NCBI RefSeq assembly: GCF_000003815.2
Contig: NC_049997.1
Coordinates: 7,124,612 to 7,185,619, forward strand
Direction of reading: 5' to 3'
From: Branchiostoma floridae
Lineage: Eukaryota > Chordata > Leptocardii > Amphioxiformes > Branchiostomatidae
Length of the DNA stretch: 61,008 bases
Both the position numbers and the translations under genes were made by a program. Within the stretch, counting starts at the first letter, position 1. The number at the start of each line of letters is the position of its first letter. The notes under the pieces are model-generated. The model had not been told where the DNA came from and ran no database searches. It worked only from the letters and a program-made list of their open reading frames with translations. Below, piece by piece: positions 34,440 to 47,254 of the stretch.

Positions 34440-35600
34440 ATTTTCGTACCATGCCGAATCCTGGATATCCAGAAAACGTCCTGAGCAGAAGGACGATTCC
34501 TGGATACCCAGAAATCGTCGCAAACAGGACGTTTCCTGGATAGACGACGGTGTTTATCCAGAACGTGTACGTGGGGGTGGAGCTTCCTGTTTTCGAGGGC
34601 GGGGACTATGTTGCATGTTGTTTTCGTGGTTAGAAGGCCGCCATCTTTGTATCTCCGGCGCAATAGGTTTATGTAGAATTATTCTGTCAGCTCCTGGTGT
34701 TACAGAACTTAAACGAATGTTGATAATGATACTTTGATGTTTACATGTTACTTACGTATCAGGCCCAAAATGCTTTTTGCGTAATGAATTAACAAATGGC
34801 AGTCAAGATGGGATAAAGTTACTGTTGTTTTCCGTATAGCGACACATTCACGGTAACGTTTTAATAGCATCCAGATGCTTGGTCCACATCCTGGATATCC
34901 AGAAAACGGCTTGAACAGGAGGACGCATCCTGGATATCCAGAAAACGGCTTGAACAGGCTCAGGACGAATCCTGGATATCCAGGAAATGGCTTGAACACG
35001 CTCAGGACGAATCCTAGATATCCAGGAAATGGCTTGAACACGCTCAGGACGAATCCTGGATATCCAGGAAACGGCTTGAACAGGAGGACGCGTCCTGGAT
35101 ATCCAGAATATGGCTCAAACAGACCTGACCGCGAACGTCACATTCGTGAACGGAATGAAAACTTTCGTAGCCTTAGAAGATGTCTCCCAATGTTTATGGG
35201 GAGGGCAGTGGACACTTCTGGGTTAGATATTTGTGATCGTATAAACATAATTTTTTTTAGATAGATAGGTCGCTCACCAGGCTATAAGGACAAATTCTGG
35301 CTATGTGTTCACTGTTTTCTCTATCTCATTTTTATCCCATAGACCTGCCTACATTGCTCCGGTCCGGTAAAAAGCGCTTCGCATCCCGACTCCAAGAAGT
35401 TCGGGCAACTTTTGAAACTCTCGCAGCTAGAGTCTCGCGAGGTATCGCGAGGTCGACCCAAATATGGAAACAGGGGCGTGCATAATTACTGTTTTCTGTC
35501 CTGTCAATCACCATGATTGACGGCACCGGAAGTACGAATCCTGGATATCTAGTTTTCGTAAGGTTTTTTGACGATTCCTGGAGGCGCCGAAAACTAGATG
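34440..35600. repeat. Cluster of palindromic CCTGGATATCCAGG minisatellite units
   Basis: Units of about 33-42 bp centred on the self-complementary tcctggatatccag(g/a) are arrayed at 34890-35110 (six copies), with scattered ones at 34450-34540 and 35530-35585. They create an open frame on the plus strand with repeated PGYPxNGLN, which I read as a by-product rather than a gene. Confidence 0.8.
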
Positions 35601-35699
35601 CGACAGAGTATGGAAACCAGCTGCTGGCATCAGACTGGCTAATTAGGCTCCCAGAGAGCATAAATCATAAGGCAGGCAGCAGAAACAAATGGGGCTGGG

Positions 35700-37350
35700 C
35701 ATTATAGTCCATGCACACTTTGATGGTGCTCACAATATCACGTTTGATATGATACAGTACTAGTAGGTATGGGGTTCCCTTGCTAGTGTAAGATTACAGT
35801 GCAATAAAATGATGGGAAAGAAGAGAAAACAGATTCTGTAGGATACAATCCTCCATGTAATTGTGTTGTTTGCAGTGACTTACATACAACATGCCAAATG
35901 TCATACTAATCCATCTTGATTTTTATACTTGGTACTGTATCAAGACAAAGACCCAGACGAAACCAAGTTGTTCAAAGTATGAAAGTCTCATCCTCGCAAA
36001 GAAAGCTATTGTCGCATTTGCTTGTAAATCATGTGGATGAGGCCCTAATTTGCATAATTTGTATATGATAATGTTAAACTTTAGTGTTTAAGATGTCGAA
36101 AGAATGAACTTCTAAGCATTTACCACATTGGAAATATACAATTTCCCCATTTAACGTTATAGCAGAAATTACAAAATGCCTATCCCTCCCCCAGATGTGC
36201 CATGATTTGCCCCTTCAGGGATGGTACATAGTGGAGAGAACAGGTGTGTGAATCCCCTGTACTCATTACTCTCATCAGCACCGCAGGCATGTAACACATG
36301 TGCTGACCTTTTCATCTTCTCAGAGGACTTACCTACATTTATACATGATGGAAATGAACACGTTGGGGAAATACATGAATTTGGGTCACTTCTCGACAAT
36401 CAGATATTCCTTCAGGCCCAGCAATTGAAAATTGATCAGACGACAAGTCGACAGACTCGAAATTTTCAATAGTTATGGTCTCTCTATTCTCCCTACCATT
36501 ATACATTATGGAAACCTCAACACTTTGGGGAAATACATGAATTTGGGTCAATTCTCACAAATAACATATTCCCTTTGCCCTGCTCACCCCTTACCAGTCC
36601 CAAAGCATTGATTTGCCATAGGGGCAGCAATTGAAAATTGATCACCACTCTTAAGTCTGCGGACTCTAGATTTTCTAGTTTAACAGTCTCACTATTGTGG
36701 TGCGATTTTTAGACATTCTTTGAATTTTATTTTATGGTCAATGTTTGCAGGTCCCCACACCCCGTCAAATGCAGGGAAAACTTTGACTTGATTTCGGGTG
36801 AAACATGCGCTGGAGTCTCTGTTTTCAACCTTCTGGCCATTTACGCATACATTGGGAAGCTCATCAATTGTGTGCCTGGATGAGATGATATCTGCAAGGT
36901 GTTAAAAACAACCCACACATCTCTGTAATGACTGATAATGTCAGGATGGTTCAGATAGCTTTAGGTCTAATGATAATGTGCCCTTTCCCCTACCTCAACA
37001 CTACAGAAACTGCTGACAGCTAGCAGCTTGAAGCTTTCGAGATAAGAAACCATGGCTGACCCTTGAGATGAAGTGAGATTTTATGTAGGATATCAGGGGA
37101 GGAGAAAGTCAGTTCTCTGTGAGAAACTAGGACAGGTGCAGCTGTAAGGCCTGCAAGGAGAATCTCTGGGAAGTTAAAAAGTAGCAGCTAGGGGACAAAC
37201 TTGCTGACACCTACTGTTATAATTCAAGTTCATAATCTTTGATTCCATGACTAGGCAAACTATCCTCAGCCAAATTGCCGAGTTTTGTGTCAGTAGAAGA
37301 GTCAATTCTCACATTAGAAAAGTTAATATTGCCCGTACATCTGTGCAGAT
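35700..37350. other. Intergenic, no gene seen; local duplication
   Basis: A duplicated block (ggggaaatacatgaatttgggtc at about 36365 and 36526, with downstream gcaattgaaaattgatca in both) is the only structure noted. Confidence 0.5.
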
Positions 37351-37358
37351 ACTTAGGG

Positions 37359-37606
37359 GTGGCGCCCATCTCCATTTCGAGTAGCCCTTGGGCCACATAT
37401 TTGTGCAAGCCACAACCTACAGCAGCGGGCTGGTCCGCTGGTAGTGACTCTTCCTCATTAGTGCTGAGTGAGTGCTAAGCAGAGAAAGCAGCACACTGCA
37501 CATACCATTTTTTTATACCAGAGTTTTTGGTATGACTCGGCCAGGGATCGAACTCACGACCTACCGAATGCAAAGCGAACACTCTACCCACTCGGCCATT
37601 GCACCG
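37359..37606 (-). mobile_element. tRNA-derived SINE, copy 1
   Basis: On the minus strand it starts tgcaatggccgagtgggtag (A-box region), followed by gtgagttcgatccctgg (B-box GTTCGATCCC) and a tRNA-unrelated body ending at gatgggcgccac. The same order of blocks occurs at 39937-40171. Confidence 0.8.
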
Positions 37607-37965
37607 GTTAATTCTCACATGGTGGAGAATTGTTAACGAAACTTTCCAACATGATGATAGCAGTGATATACAAGCTTTCATATCATCCTTTTTATATCAA
37701 GGGAATTCATCATCCACCTAAACACAAGCTGTCGTCAGTTTTGAGACACAATAATTTTTTTGGCATGGACTCTTTGGGAGTATACAGGAACGAACGAGAC
37801 CTTAACTTAAGTGGAGTTTGATCTATTCATAATCCAGTTCCTTTCAGCCTGGAGCTTTGTACACCAGTTAAGTGGACATCTCAATGCCAAGTCCATTATT
37901 CAGATGTCCCTGTGGGAGTTAGGCCAGTAAGGCTTTAATCTTGTTATTCTCCTGGGAAAACTGCA

Positions 37966-38530
37966 GAGAAGCAGAAGTAATGAACTTGTCAGAAGCCCTC
38001 AACAGGTCTCTATATCACTACTGGTTTTGAGATCGTTTTGTGCTGATGGTAGATATTGATATCTTTCATTAGAAACCAGCAATATTTGAAATGTTTTATC
38101 ATTGCCTTATTTACCCGAACATACAATCCTTATTAGTTAGTGACTTTGACATATTCATCTGGTTTTTACAGTTAGATGTACTAGCTGATTTGTTCTACCA
38201 GTTGATTCTCGGGGATTTTTATAAGTTGCAGCAGGCAATTCGCACGCTTGTAGAGAGAAGAACAGTGGGAATGTATGCAAATTAACCTGGGAAAAACATA
38301 ATAAGTTTGAATGTATTCAACTTCACGTTCTGTTCAAAATTTGGTGCGTACTTATTTTTTTTTCCCATTTTCCATTTAACTTGCATCTGACAACTGCAGA
38401 TAAGCAGGAGTAATGAACTTGTCAGATGTACTCAACAGGTCTCTATATCACTACTGGTTTTGAGATCGTTTTGCGCTGATGGTAGATATTGATATCATTT
38501 AATAGAAACCAGCAATATTTGAAATGTTGT
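37966..38530. repeat. Direct repeat, ~133 bp, 431 bp apart
   Basis: 37966-38096 and 38397-38528 share gtaatgaacttgtcaga, caacaggtctctatatcact and aaaccagcaatatttgaaat with about 90% identity. Confidence 0.8.
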
Positions 38531-38986
38531 AAATTCTGTAGATTGAATGATTTCATCCTCAGATACAATCATAAATGTGACAATCTGTTTGAAAACACTC
38601 TCTTAAGAATCTTGATTTTTTTTTTTTACATTCTGCCATGGGAATAGATCTGCAAAACATTTTAAAGTTGACATTATTGCATTTAACTTTACATTAGGAG
38701 GGGAATATTAAATTTTTCCCTTTTCCCAATTTCCGAATATATATTAGACAAAAGGTATTTCAGACAAGGAAAAATTTTTGGGACTGAGACCCACAGAAAT
38801 GACTTGAAAATTGTTGACAGACAGTTCTAAAAGCCAACAGACCTTGTGCTACTAAGTACTAATACACATAACATCTGGTCTAATATCCGCTTAAAGTTCA
38901 AAGCAGCCAGATCCATGTAGAAGATCACTATCTGATCATGATAAGTTGTACTTAAACCTCCAGTTTCTGGGAAAGTGATCAGCTCT

Positions 38987-39649
38987 CAGGGCTCGAAATA
39001 CAACCTGCACTGGTCCATGTACTGGGCTTTATACATTAGCTGCATTGACTGTTACCACCTATAAATTAAAGAAAAATAGCAATGAACAATTTTAGAATGA
39101 TCCCTACTTCCTAAATACAGACTGGTGCAGGCAAAATTTGTCTGGTGCAGGTGATTTTCAATGTTACCTGCACCTGTAAAGGTACTGTAATTCCTAATTT
39201 TTTAAAGCATACTTTTACATGTATGTTCACGGTTTTCATATTGATGCCTGTAAAGTGAACTTATTATTACGGATAACAAATAATTTGTCGTTGAAGAGGT
39301 TCATCAGTCACGTATGCAAACAGTTTTGTCAATTTTTTTTACACACACCTGCCTCCACTGTGAACATTTAGTTCCGAAACAAGTTCAAGTTTCTCAGACC
39401 GTGAAAGTTGGTACTCAGAAGAGAAAATGAATTACAGTATGCAGAAAAAAAGTTAATCTGCAAGCAGATCCTGCAATGGCATTAGATAGTACGAAACTAG
39501 CCAAGGAGTGTAGTCAGCCAAGAGGTGTGCATTTGCCATGTAGCGAAACACACTCATGAGCCGGCTTCACTCCTCTGCCAGCTTTTGATACTATCTTATG
39601 CTACCTTAAGGATCTGCTTGGAGATTAGAAAAAAGTATTTCGAGCCCTG
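38987..39649. mobile_element. hAT-like non-autonomous element, cagggctcgaaata ends
   Basis: cagggctcgaaata at 38987-39000 is inverted as tatttcgagccctg at 39636-39649. The interior contains a second inverted pair (agcagatcct / aggatctgct) and no ORF. The family placement rests on the CAGGG end; no clean 8-bp target duplication was found. Confidence 0.65.
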
Positions 39650-39936
39650 AGTCCTGCACTGTATCAGCTCCTAAGTGTGAGGATTTAGAAAGGCGTCGGA
39701 ACAAGTCTGCCGGATGTCCTGTGGCCTACATGGCTCTGACATTAATGATTCAAGGAACCAGCTGGAAAACATCGCAAGTTCGCCATAAATCTCTTTTTAA
39801 CAGGACAACAAAGTGATGTTTTGAGTTTTTTGTATGTGTGTTCCGACCCAAGTTTGAGGAGAGCCATACCTTGCAATTGGGCACATTACAGAAGTCATAA
39901 AAAAGTTCCCTCTACATCAGTATCAGATGCGTACGA

Positions 39937-40171
39937 GTGGCGCCCATCTCCATTTCTGTAGCCCTTGGGCCACACATTTGTCCAATTCGCTACAGCAGGG
40001 GACCAGTTAGCTGGTAGTGATGTGTGTTTAATAATATTCCTCATTGGTGTTGAGTGCTAAGCAGTGCAGCATGAACCAATTTTTAAGTCTTTGGTATGAC
40101 GCAGCCAGTGGTCGAACTCATGACCTACCGAATGCAAGTTGAACACTCTACCCACTCGGACATTGCACATT
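39937..40171 (-). mobile_element. tRNA-derived SINE, copy 2
   Basis: Same structure as 37359-37606, diverged, with B-box-like gagttcgaccac and the body ending gatgggcgccac. Confidence 0.7.
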
Positions 40172-40448
40172 ACAGAGGCCACCTCACTTATCAAAAAAAA
40201 TTTGAGGCCTATGTATAGGTCCTTCCTACTGTGAGTGGTTCGAACATTTCATTCATAAGTTTAGTTTCTAGAGTAACCTACGTGTACCAATTAGAAACAG
40301 AATGAAAAGAAAGATTTGATCTAGATATCTGCTCTTTAATTTGATAGATTTGCCTTTTTAGATTAGAAAACCATACATGTTGTAGAAAGAAGCTCTCCAA
40401 GAATATACAATTACATTATCGGTATTAGATAATTAAGATTTTATTGAA

Positions 40449-41654
40449 TACTCTCACCTCTCAAATAGAAGTACCCCCTGGAATAAAAGTACCCCCCGGA
40501 CAAATCTTCAAAATCTAATAAAAGTACCTCCTGGAATAAAAGTACCCCCCGGAAAAATACCAAATTGACATGTAAACTGTGCCCATGCTACTTCAGTCCA
40601 AGAGAAGATGATAAGCAGGTAGGCTCTTTTTATATATATATACCATATCAGTTAATTGTATAAATAATGAACAGAATAATTCCTATGTTATTGCACATAT
40701 TTTCTTTATCTGAGTGTCACACCATCAACAAAGATTAGAATAAAAGTAAAAAAATGAATGAAAATAAGAATTGAAGAAATAAAAAAAGAAGTTAATTTTA
40801 TAATCATTGTTACAAAATAACATTTTGAAGAAACATTCCAACTTAGACTACCTTATTCACCACTTTTTTGCTATTTTCAATGTTGCAGAAACCAATGAGG
40901 TCATAGACACTGCCCCCTATCGAGAAATAACGGTACTGCAGAAAATATATAATTCTCTCGCGCATTACCGCGAGATTCGGCGTGAGTTGATGAATCCAAC
41001 ATGGTGGATGTTTTCGAGCCGATTGAACGCTGTGCTTTGTTTTGGAAGGATTTTTTCGTTGCTGGAACATTAAAACAAGTTGACTACGGGTGTAAAATAG
41101 TGGAAAAGTATTGGTAACTTTTTAATTTGTTTGGTTGGTGGTTAACTTCTGTGTTTTGATAGAGAATTTACGGAAGTAAGTGACTGTGTGTGTAGCATGT
41201 GACCTCGATGTTTTCGTCTTTGTTCAGCGCAAATTTCAAGATTTTTGGAAGGTTAAAGATGGTCTAAAACGAAAAGGATATATTTTTTCACGACTCTAGT
41301 ACCGAATCACTTGTGTTCCGGTATTTTTGGACCTGAACCGAAACGTTTTTGCAAGTCCAGAACCGGTCCTGCGTACCGGTACGCATCCCTAGTTATGTTT
41401 GGGTCATAGCGCTAGCGGCAGGGAAATCCGCGCTGCATCGTCCGAAAATAGTGAATTATTTATTTAAGCAAAAATACCGCGGAAATATGGGCAGAAAATA
41501 CCAAACTTTCAATATTTTTGGGGTCCCTGGTTAGTAAAGAAAGCCCCAATTTGAAAAAAAAATAAACAAACCGTCTAAAATAAGGACGTACCGGGTGGAT
41601 TTTGAGGCGGAAAAAAATAAACGTACCGGTACGTTTATTTGAGAGGTGAGAGTA
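40449..41654. mobile_element. TA-flanked inverted-repeat element, copy 1
   Basis: The 19-bp end tactctcacctctcaaata is exactly inverted at the right end. Inside the left end are four iterons of the form aataRaagtacc, each followed by a CCnCCGG-like stretch. The right end has aataaacgtacc-type repeats. No transposase is visible in about 1.2 kb. Homologous to 43462-44924. Confidence 0.8.
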
Positions 41655-41659
41655 AAAGC

Positions 41660-43061
41660 ACAGATATAATCTACCAAACTCAAGTCTCAAGATGTTTTTC
41701 ATGAGGAGTTTCCAGAATTCTCTAGACCAGTCGGAAATAGATGCCTGCTCTTTAATCTCCTAATAACATTGCCTCTTAAGAAAATCCTAGCTACTTGGTA
41801 TTGAGATTTTATGGAATAACAGCACAGATACGAAACTCAAGTCTCCAAATTTTTGTCCATAAGTTTCCAGAATTTTCTCTACCAGTCAGAGAGAGATGCC
41901 TACTCTTTCATCTCCTAATAACATTGCCTCTTTAGAAAACCCAACTTGTGTAGAAAGACCTCAGGTTTTGTCTCGTAGCACATTTTCTTGTAAAGGATGA
42001 ATGATATTGATAAGCGTTCCCAGCTGCTCAGAGCCCGCACAAAGGAACGTTAACGTTGTGGCTTGAATAATTCATATTGTAATACTAGCTAGCCCGTTTG
42101 ATGTTGTGTTGTGAGCTCAACCAATTTAAGAATCTCCCACTTCAATAAACGTCCTTAAGGGAATCAATCGGTATTGTTACAGTCAAAGAGATTACCTTAT
42201 GAATAGTGTTCGAAAGGCTGTCCTTTAAACGATCAGTAATGAGGAAGGGAAAACTGAAAGCCTCTGCGCACGTACAAGCGTCTCAAGTTCTTTTATGGAT
42301 TTAAGAGAGAGAGGCTTCATAAGGGGTTTCTCCAATGTAATATGTACAGCTTTAACGTCTTAACTTATAGACAGAAGTCTTTAATTTTAAAGAAATGGAG
42401 TTTTAAGAAAGAGCGGGGTTGAGGAGCCTTTTTTTCTACATTGCAGTTGATTTCGTCCTACTACATTTTTTTTACGAAGCAGGGGTCTTAAAAACCCTTT
42501 CATAGCCTTTGTGTTGGAGCAATGTTTCATTTGAATTTCTTAGCCAAGACCAGGTCCAGAGCCAAACTGCATAGACGTCATGTTGTGTGGTGCTTGAGTT
42601 GCATGTAAACGGGTTGTCAGTGTTTTTGCTGCCTTCACTCTTGAAGTTTGACAAGATAAGAAGTTACCTTATATAACAAGGTAAGTTGCGTATAAATCGG
42701 TGTTTTACAATGTACAATAGAGCTTATGTTTTTCCATCCAATGTGTGTAGCATGTTTATGTACATTGTAAACATGTACATGTATGTAGCTGTAAAATTGT
42801 CACTACTGTAACCAGCTAAGTTATTAAAGGACCTTAATAGTATGTTAATTGCTCTGTTATATACAGGTTGAACCGATCATTAGCAAACCAACCAAAAATG
42901 CTAGGAAATCCAACTTACTAGTACATTAACCGAAACTGTATTGAAGTTTAAAATCAAAGGCTACAGATATACAAGTTCATAACTGGCGAAACTACATTTA
43001 TAAGTAGTGATATTTTGCAGGCTCCATCCCTTCCTGGGGTTAAGTGAACTTGGCCGTCCTG
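41660..43061. other. Intergenic, no gene seen
   Basis: Short similar blocks around 41720 and 41890 (gcctnctctttaatctcctaa) indicate an old local duplication; nothing else is supported. Confidence 0.4.
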
Positions 43062-43161
43062 NNNNNNNNNNNNNNNNNNNNNNNNNNNNNNNNNNNNNNN
43101 NNNNNNNNNNNNNNNNNNNNNNNNNNNNNNNNNNNNNNNNNNNNNNNNNNNNNNNNNNNNN
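43062..43161. other. Assembly gap (100 N)
   Basis: Exactly 100 unknown bases, a conventional placeholder, so the true distance is unknown. Open frames crossing it are artefacts. Confidence 0.99.
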
Positions 43162-43371
43162 CCGGAATTCAAGATTGGTAAACAAGCTCTGCATAGTACT
43201 CCAATACTTAGTAGTCATTTTCAATTGGTACTACATTGTACATCTTGGCACTGGAACATTCTTATCCCTCATCAGTATCAGTGTCATGTATCCTTTGTAG
43301 ACCACTATAAAACTTCCTACTAAATTTTTAACAGTTTAATTTTCCGTACACCATTGGAGATCATGTATTCC

Positions 43372-45168
43372 AGGCCTCAAAATACTTTTTCTGCACACCT
43401 GCACTGGTGCAGGTAACATTGAAAATTACCTGCACCAGACTAATTTTACCTGCACCACATTTACTCTCATGTCCCTAATAAACATACCTTCCGGAATAAA
43501 CATACCCCCCGGACAAATCTTCAAAATCTAATAAACATACCCCCCGGAATAAACATACCCCCCGGAAAATGACCAAATTGACCATGCTACTTCTGTTCAA
43601 GGGAAAGAAGATAATAACAAATAAACAGGTAGGTTATTTTTATTTACTTATACCTGATCACCAAATCAGTTAAATATAGCTGTATGAATAATGAATATTG
43701 AATAACTATAGATATCTTGTTCAAATTATAATATTTTCTCCATTTTCTAATGAAATGTATACAGACTCCTAACCGGGGGCCAACAGTGCTTTCAAATTCA
43801 ACAAGTGAAAATTTACATGATGTATGAATTTTCTACTCAGAACTTGAAGCAAGTAATCAATAAATATTTTTGTACATTACTTAAAATTATTGGCATATCA
43901 ATAAAATCATTATAAATATAGCTCCAAGTACTCAACCATATATGTTTTAGACATAACCACCAATTAAAACACACATCAACACTCCCAAAATGGACACAAA
44001 CTGTTCACAAAGTTTTTGTGAGAGCTCGTCTGTGAAGTAGCCCAGCATTCAGGCCACAAATACTAAATATGTTACAGATTATATTTTGACACTAGAAACC
44101 GCTAAAATTAGAAAATTTTATGATTATTTCTGAAATTCAACACTCTTGAAAATATATATGACATTTTGTACCCATCATTTCACCGAAATAAAATCATTTT
44201 CACCCGTTTACGGCCTCATTTTAGTGATTCGAATCTGCCGCGCAACAGGGTGCTAGCTTTACTGTCAGTGCGTGTTATTCCTGGCAGCCATGTTGGATCA
44301 GTTTCGGTCTTTTTCTTCAAGTTAAAAGCTGTTTTTACGGACGGATTTCTGCTGTTTTTGGAGAATTTGCAGCCCCAAAACCCACATTACAAGGGAAAGA
44401 AGGTTCTAATTGTTGTTTCTTTTGTGAAGGAATTATTCGTCCGCCCCGTTGACGCTGCCGATAGCGCATGGAACCACATGGTCGGAAATATACTGTACAT
44501 GTACATGCTAAAATTATGTGATCAGTGTGTTCATTTACGATGTAAATAGAGACTGTAAAAGTTGTTTATATAAAAAATTGTGCTTCAAAACGTCAGTGTG
44601 GCGGCTTATTTTCCCAATAATAACATTTATTTTGTACATTCATAGCGAAATCGACCGATATTTTACATAATCGCTAGGATGTTTGGGTCACAGTGGAGGG
44701 GAAATCCGAGCAGCTTCGGCCAAAAATAGTGAATTTTGAGCAAAAATACCGCGGACATATGGACAGAAAACCCCAAACTTTTTATTATGCGGTTGTCCCT
44801 GGTTAGCAAAGCCCCAATTTTCAAAGAAATAATAAACGTACCGTCCCAAATAAGAACGTACCGGGTGGAATTTTCCTGGGAAAAAAATAAACGTCCCGGT
44901 ACGTTTATTAGGGACATGAGAGTAGGAAGTATGGATCATACTAAAATTGTTCAGGAACCATTGCTATGTTTTCTTTTATACTTTATAGGTGGTAACAATC
45001 AATGCAGCCAATAACAATTATCCACATACACCTACATCATAGGACATTTATGCGTAAAAACCAGTACATGGACCAGTGCAGATTAGGTGCAGGTAGACAC
45101 CAGAAATACCTGCACAGCACCAATTTTACATGCACTAACCTGCCTATGCAGGTGGTATTTCGAGCCCT
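43372..45168. mobile_element. hAT-like element interrupted by a second element
   Basis: The left end is caggcctcaaaata (12/14 to the family end) and the right end is tatttcgagccctg near 45155-45168. ctgcaccag / ctggtgcagg-type palindromes lie just inside. The TA-flanked element at 43462-44924 sits within it. Confidence 0.65.
43462..44924. mobile_element. TA-flanked inverted-repeat element, copy 2
   Basis: The 19-bp end tactctcatgtccctaata is exactly inverted at the right end. Four left iterons read aataaacatacc. The right half is colinear with copy 1 (tgtttgggtca, aaatagtgaatt, ataccgcgga, gtccctggtta, accgggtgga). No transposase is seen. Confidence 0.8.
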
Positions 45169-46202
45169 GTATCCACAAGGCGCCATCAGTCCATGTTACT
45201 TGTTACATTTATTAGTTTGGCGCATGAAAAGATCATCTTTAAATCATGAAATGCGTGACTGAAAGATGAAACAGGCCTGTCTATTGACGTACATAGGATG
45301 AATCATATAAATTTGTCTGAATATTGTTGTTTTTTTGCCTATTGACGTACATAAGATGAATCACGTCCTCTGAATATTGTTGTTTTTTGCGTATGTTCAT
45401 GATTAAGTCTATGACTAGGAGGAGGATGTTTGTTTTTTATGTTGTACCTGCAGCTGGGTAAAGTAGTCATTATTAATTGGTGTCAATACTAAGAAATACA
45501 ATAATTATTGCAACTTGCTGTTAATTTGGTACTACATTGTAGTCAATGGCACTGGAACACTCTTAACCCTCTGGAGCAGTATGAAACTTAAAATTTAAGT
45601 TTCTGTACACCATTGGAGATCTTGTATGTAATTTTATATTAAGGCTCCCTTTTAATAAGTTTTATTGGTAGCGAGTTGGCACAGGAAAAGGATCATCTTT
45701 AAATCGTTGGCTGTGATGCGTGACTGAAAAATAAAGCAGGTCTGTCTATGGACGTAAGTAAGATGAATCATATCCTCTGAATATTGTTGTTTTTTGCATA
45801 TGTTTAAGATTAAGTCTATGACTAGGACCTCAGGATATTGCTTCTCACTTTTGTGGAGAATTGTTGGCACAATTTGGCACCTAAACCCGAGAGCTAAGCA
45901 GCAACATGTGTCAGAAACATGCTGTTGGGTGTAACTGTAAGCAGCACCAAGGTGGTGGTTGGAATGCCTGGAGTTTGCACGCAACTCTTTAACAAGTAGT
46001 CCTCATGTCATTTTAGTGTCAATGTTGTGTCAGCAAGAACAGTTACCGTCAACCTCATCAGGTCAGTGTCTGTCAAAAGGGTTAACGTTAACTTAAGATT
46101 TGTGTGATGTTGAATGGGTAGTTTTTGGCTAGGTTTGTAGACTAAGGATGTAGATGTCAGGGGTCAACTCCCGGTGTTTCTTAGCTAGTACACATTGTGT
46201 CC

Positions 46203-46465
46203 TTGGGAATACCCTGGGAACCAGACAGGACCGGGTAGCTAGCAAGTTTTGTTCGGGGAGCCAAGGCAGTCAGCCCGCCAATCTCACATTAGCGCTCCTG
46301 GGGAGTTTAAGCCAGAAGGAGTTATTGCTACCCTTTCTGGGGGTAAAGTGGACCTCCTTCGGGCTTAAACTCCTTGGGGCGCTTATAGGAGCTCTGCGGG
46401 CCTGACTGTCTTGGGCCACCCAATAAACTGTCCTAGCTGCCCGATCCGGATGGCCCCCAGGGTAC
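46203..46465. repeat. Long imperfect hairpin (~240 bp)
   Basis: Successive complementary blocks: ggcagtcagcccgc (46264) with gcgggcctgactgtc (46397), and agcgctcctggggagtttaa (46291) with ttaaactccttggggcgct (46365). Outer arms around 46225 and 46430 also pair (accgggtagctag / ctagctgcccgat). Confidence 0.75.
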
Positions 46466-47254
46466 CTTGGGAAAGGCACTTTATATCTGGTTTTCACTCA
46501 GATGCTCATAGTCATAGTGGGTTTGGGTTGGGGATGCAAAAAGGTGGTGGAAGGAAAGGGATGTGTAATACAAACTCTGCTGTCCAGGGCTGTACCTGGC
46601 CCCTCCCTGCGGCCGGCGGATGTTGCCGGGCTGCTATAAGCGAGATTTATTCAGGCTAGGATGGGCTCTGCTTTCCAATACTACCTGTGCCCTAGATAAC
46701 AGTGGATAACAATTTCAACCACTGTCCCTACGTCCTCAAAAAGTCCATGGGACAATCTACCTTTTTTAAGTTAATTTCTGTGTGGTTGTGTGTTGATAAT
46801 GAAATCAGGGGGCCCACCAATTTTCTCATTTAGAGGCACTGGACTTCAATGGGGGATACCAAAAGGTGATGGATTATAGAAGGAGAGGGATGGGCTCTTG
46901 CTTTCCAATACCTACCCATGTCCTAGAAACAGTGGATAACAAGCCAATGTTTATACGTTCTCAAAAAGGCTATGGGACTTCACTACCTACCTTTTTAAAG
47001 TTAATTTCTGCGTGGTTGTGTGTTGATAATGAAATCAGCGGGCCCAATTTTCTTATTTAGAGGCACTGAAGCTTGGATAATCTGGAGTAACCAAATTTTC
47101 TTACACTTCTCCAATTTCCTGTAGAGGCAGCGAAGCATTGATAACATTTCGGTATTACCTATAATACTTCCCCTTTGAACGTTATCATCATAACACTTGT
47201 CACATTGTGCGGTATGTAAATGAGATTCGCATACATCAAGGTTATGTTGCCAAA

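Larger units (their letters stand above)
43180..45830. repeat. Old tandem duplication split by nested transposons
   Basis: 43190-43370 plus 45170-45430 together match 45465-45830: shared ttggtactacattgta, ggcactggaaca, tacaccattggagatc, then gatcatctttaaat, gcgtgactgaaa and attaagtctatgactagga. The first unit was opened by the element at 43372-45168. Confidence 0.7.

Noticed and set aside
34875-35264. Open frame with PGYPxNGLN repeats, resembling a structural repeat protein
   Set aside because: The frame is created by a non-coding palindromic minisatellite that also occurs out of frame and on both sides; there is no signal peptide, splice context or conserved domain.
43007-43300. Open frames across the N run
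   Set aside because: They exist only because unknown bases contain no stops.
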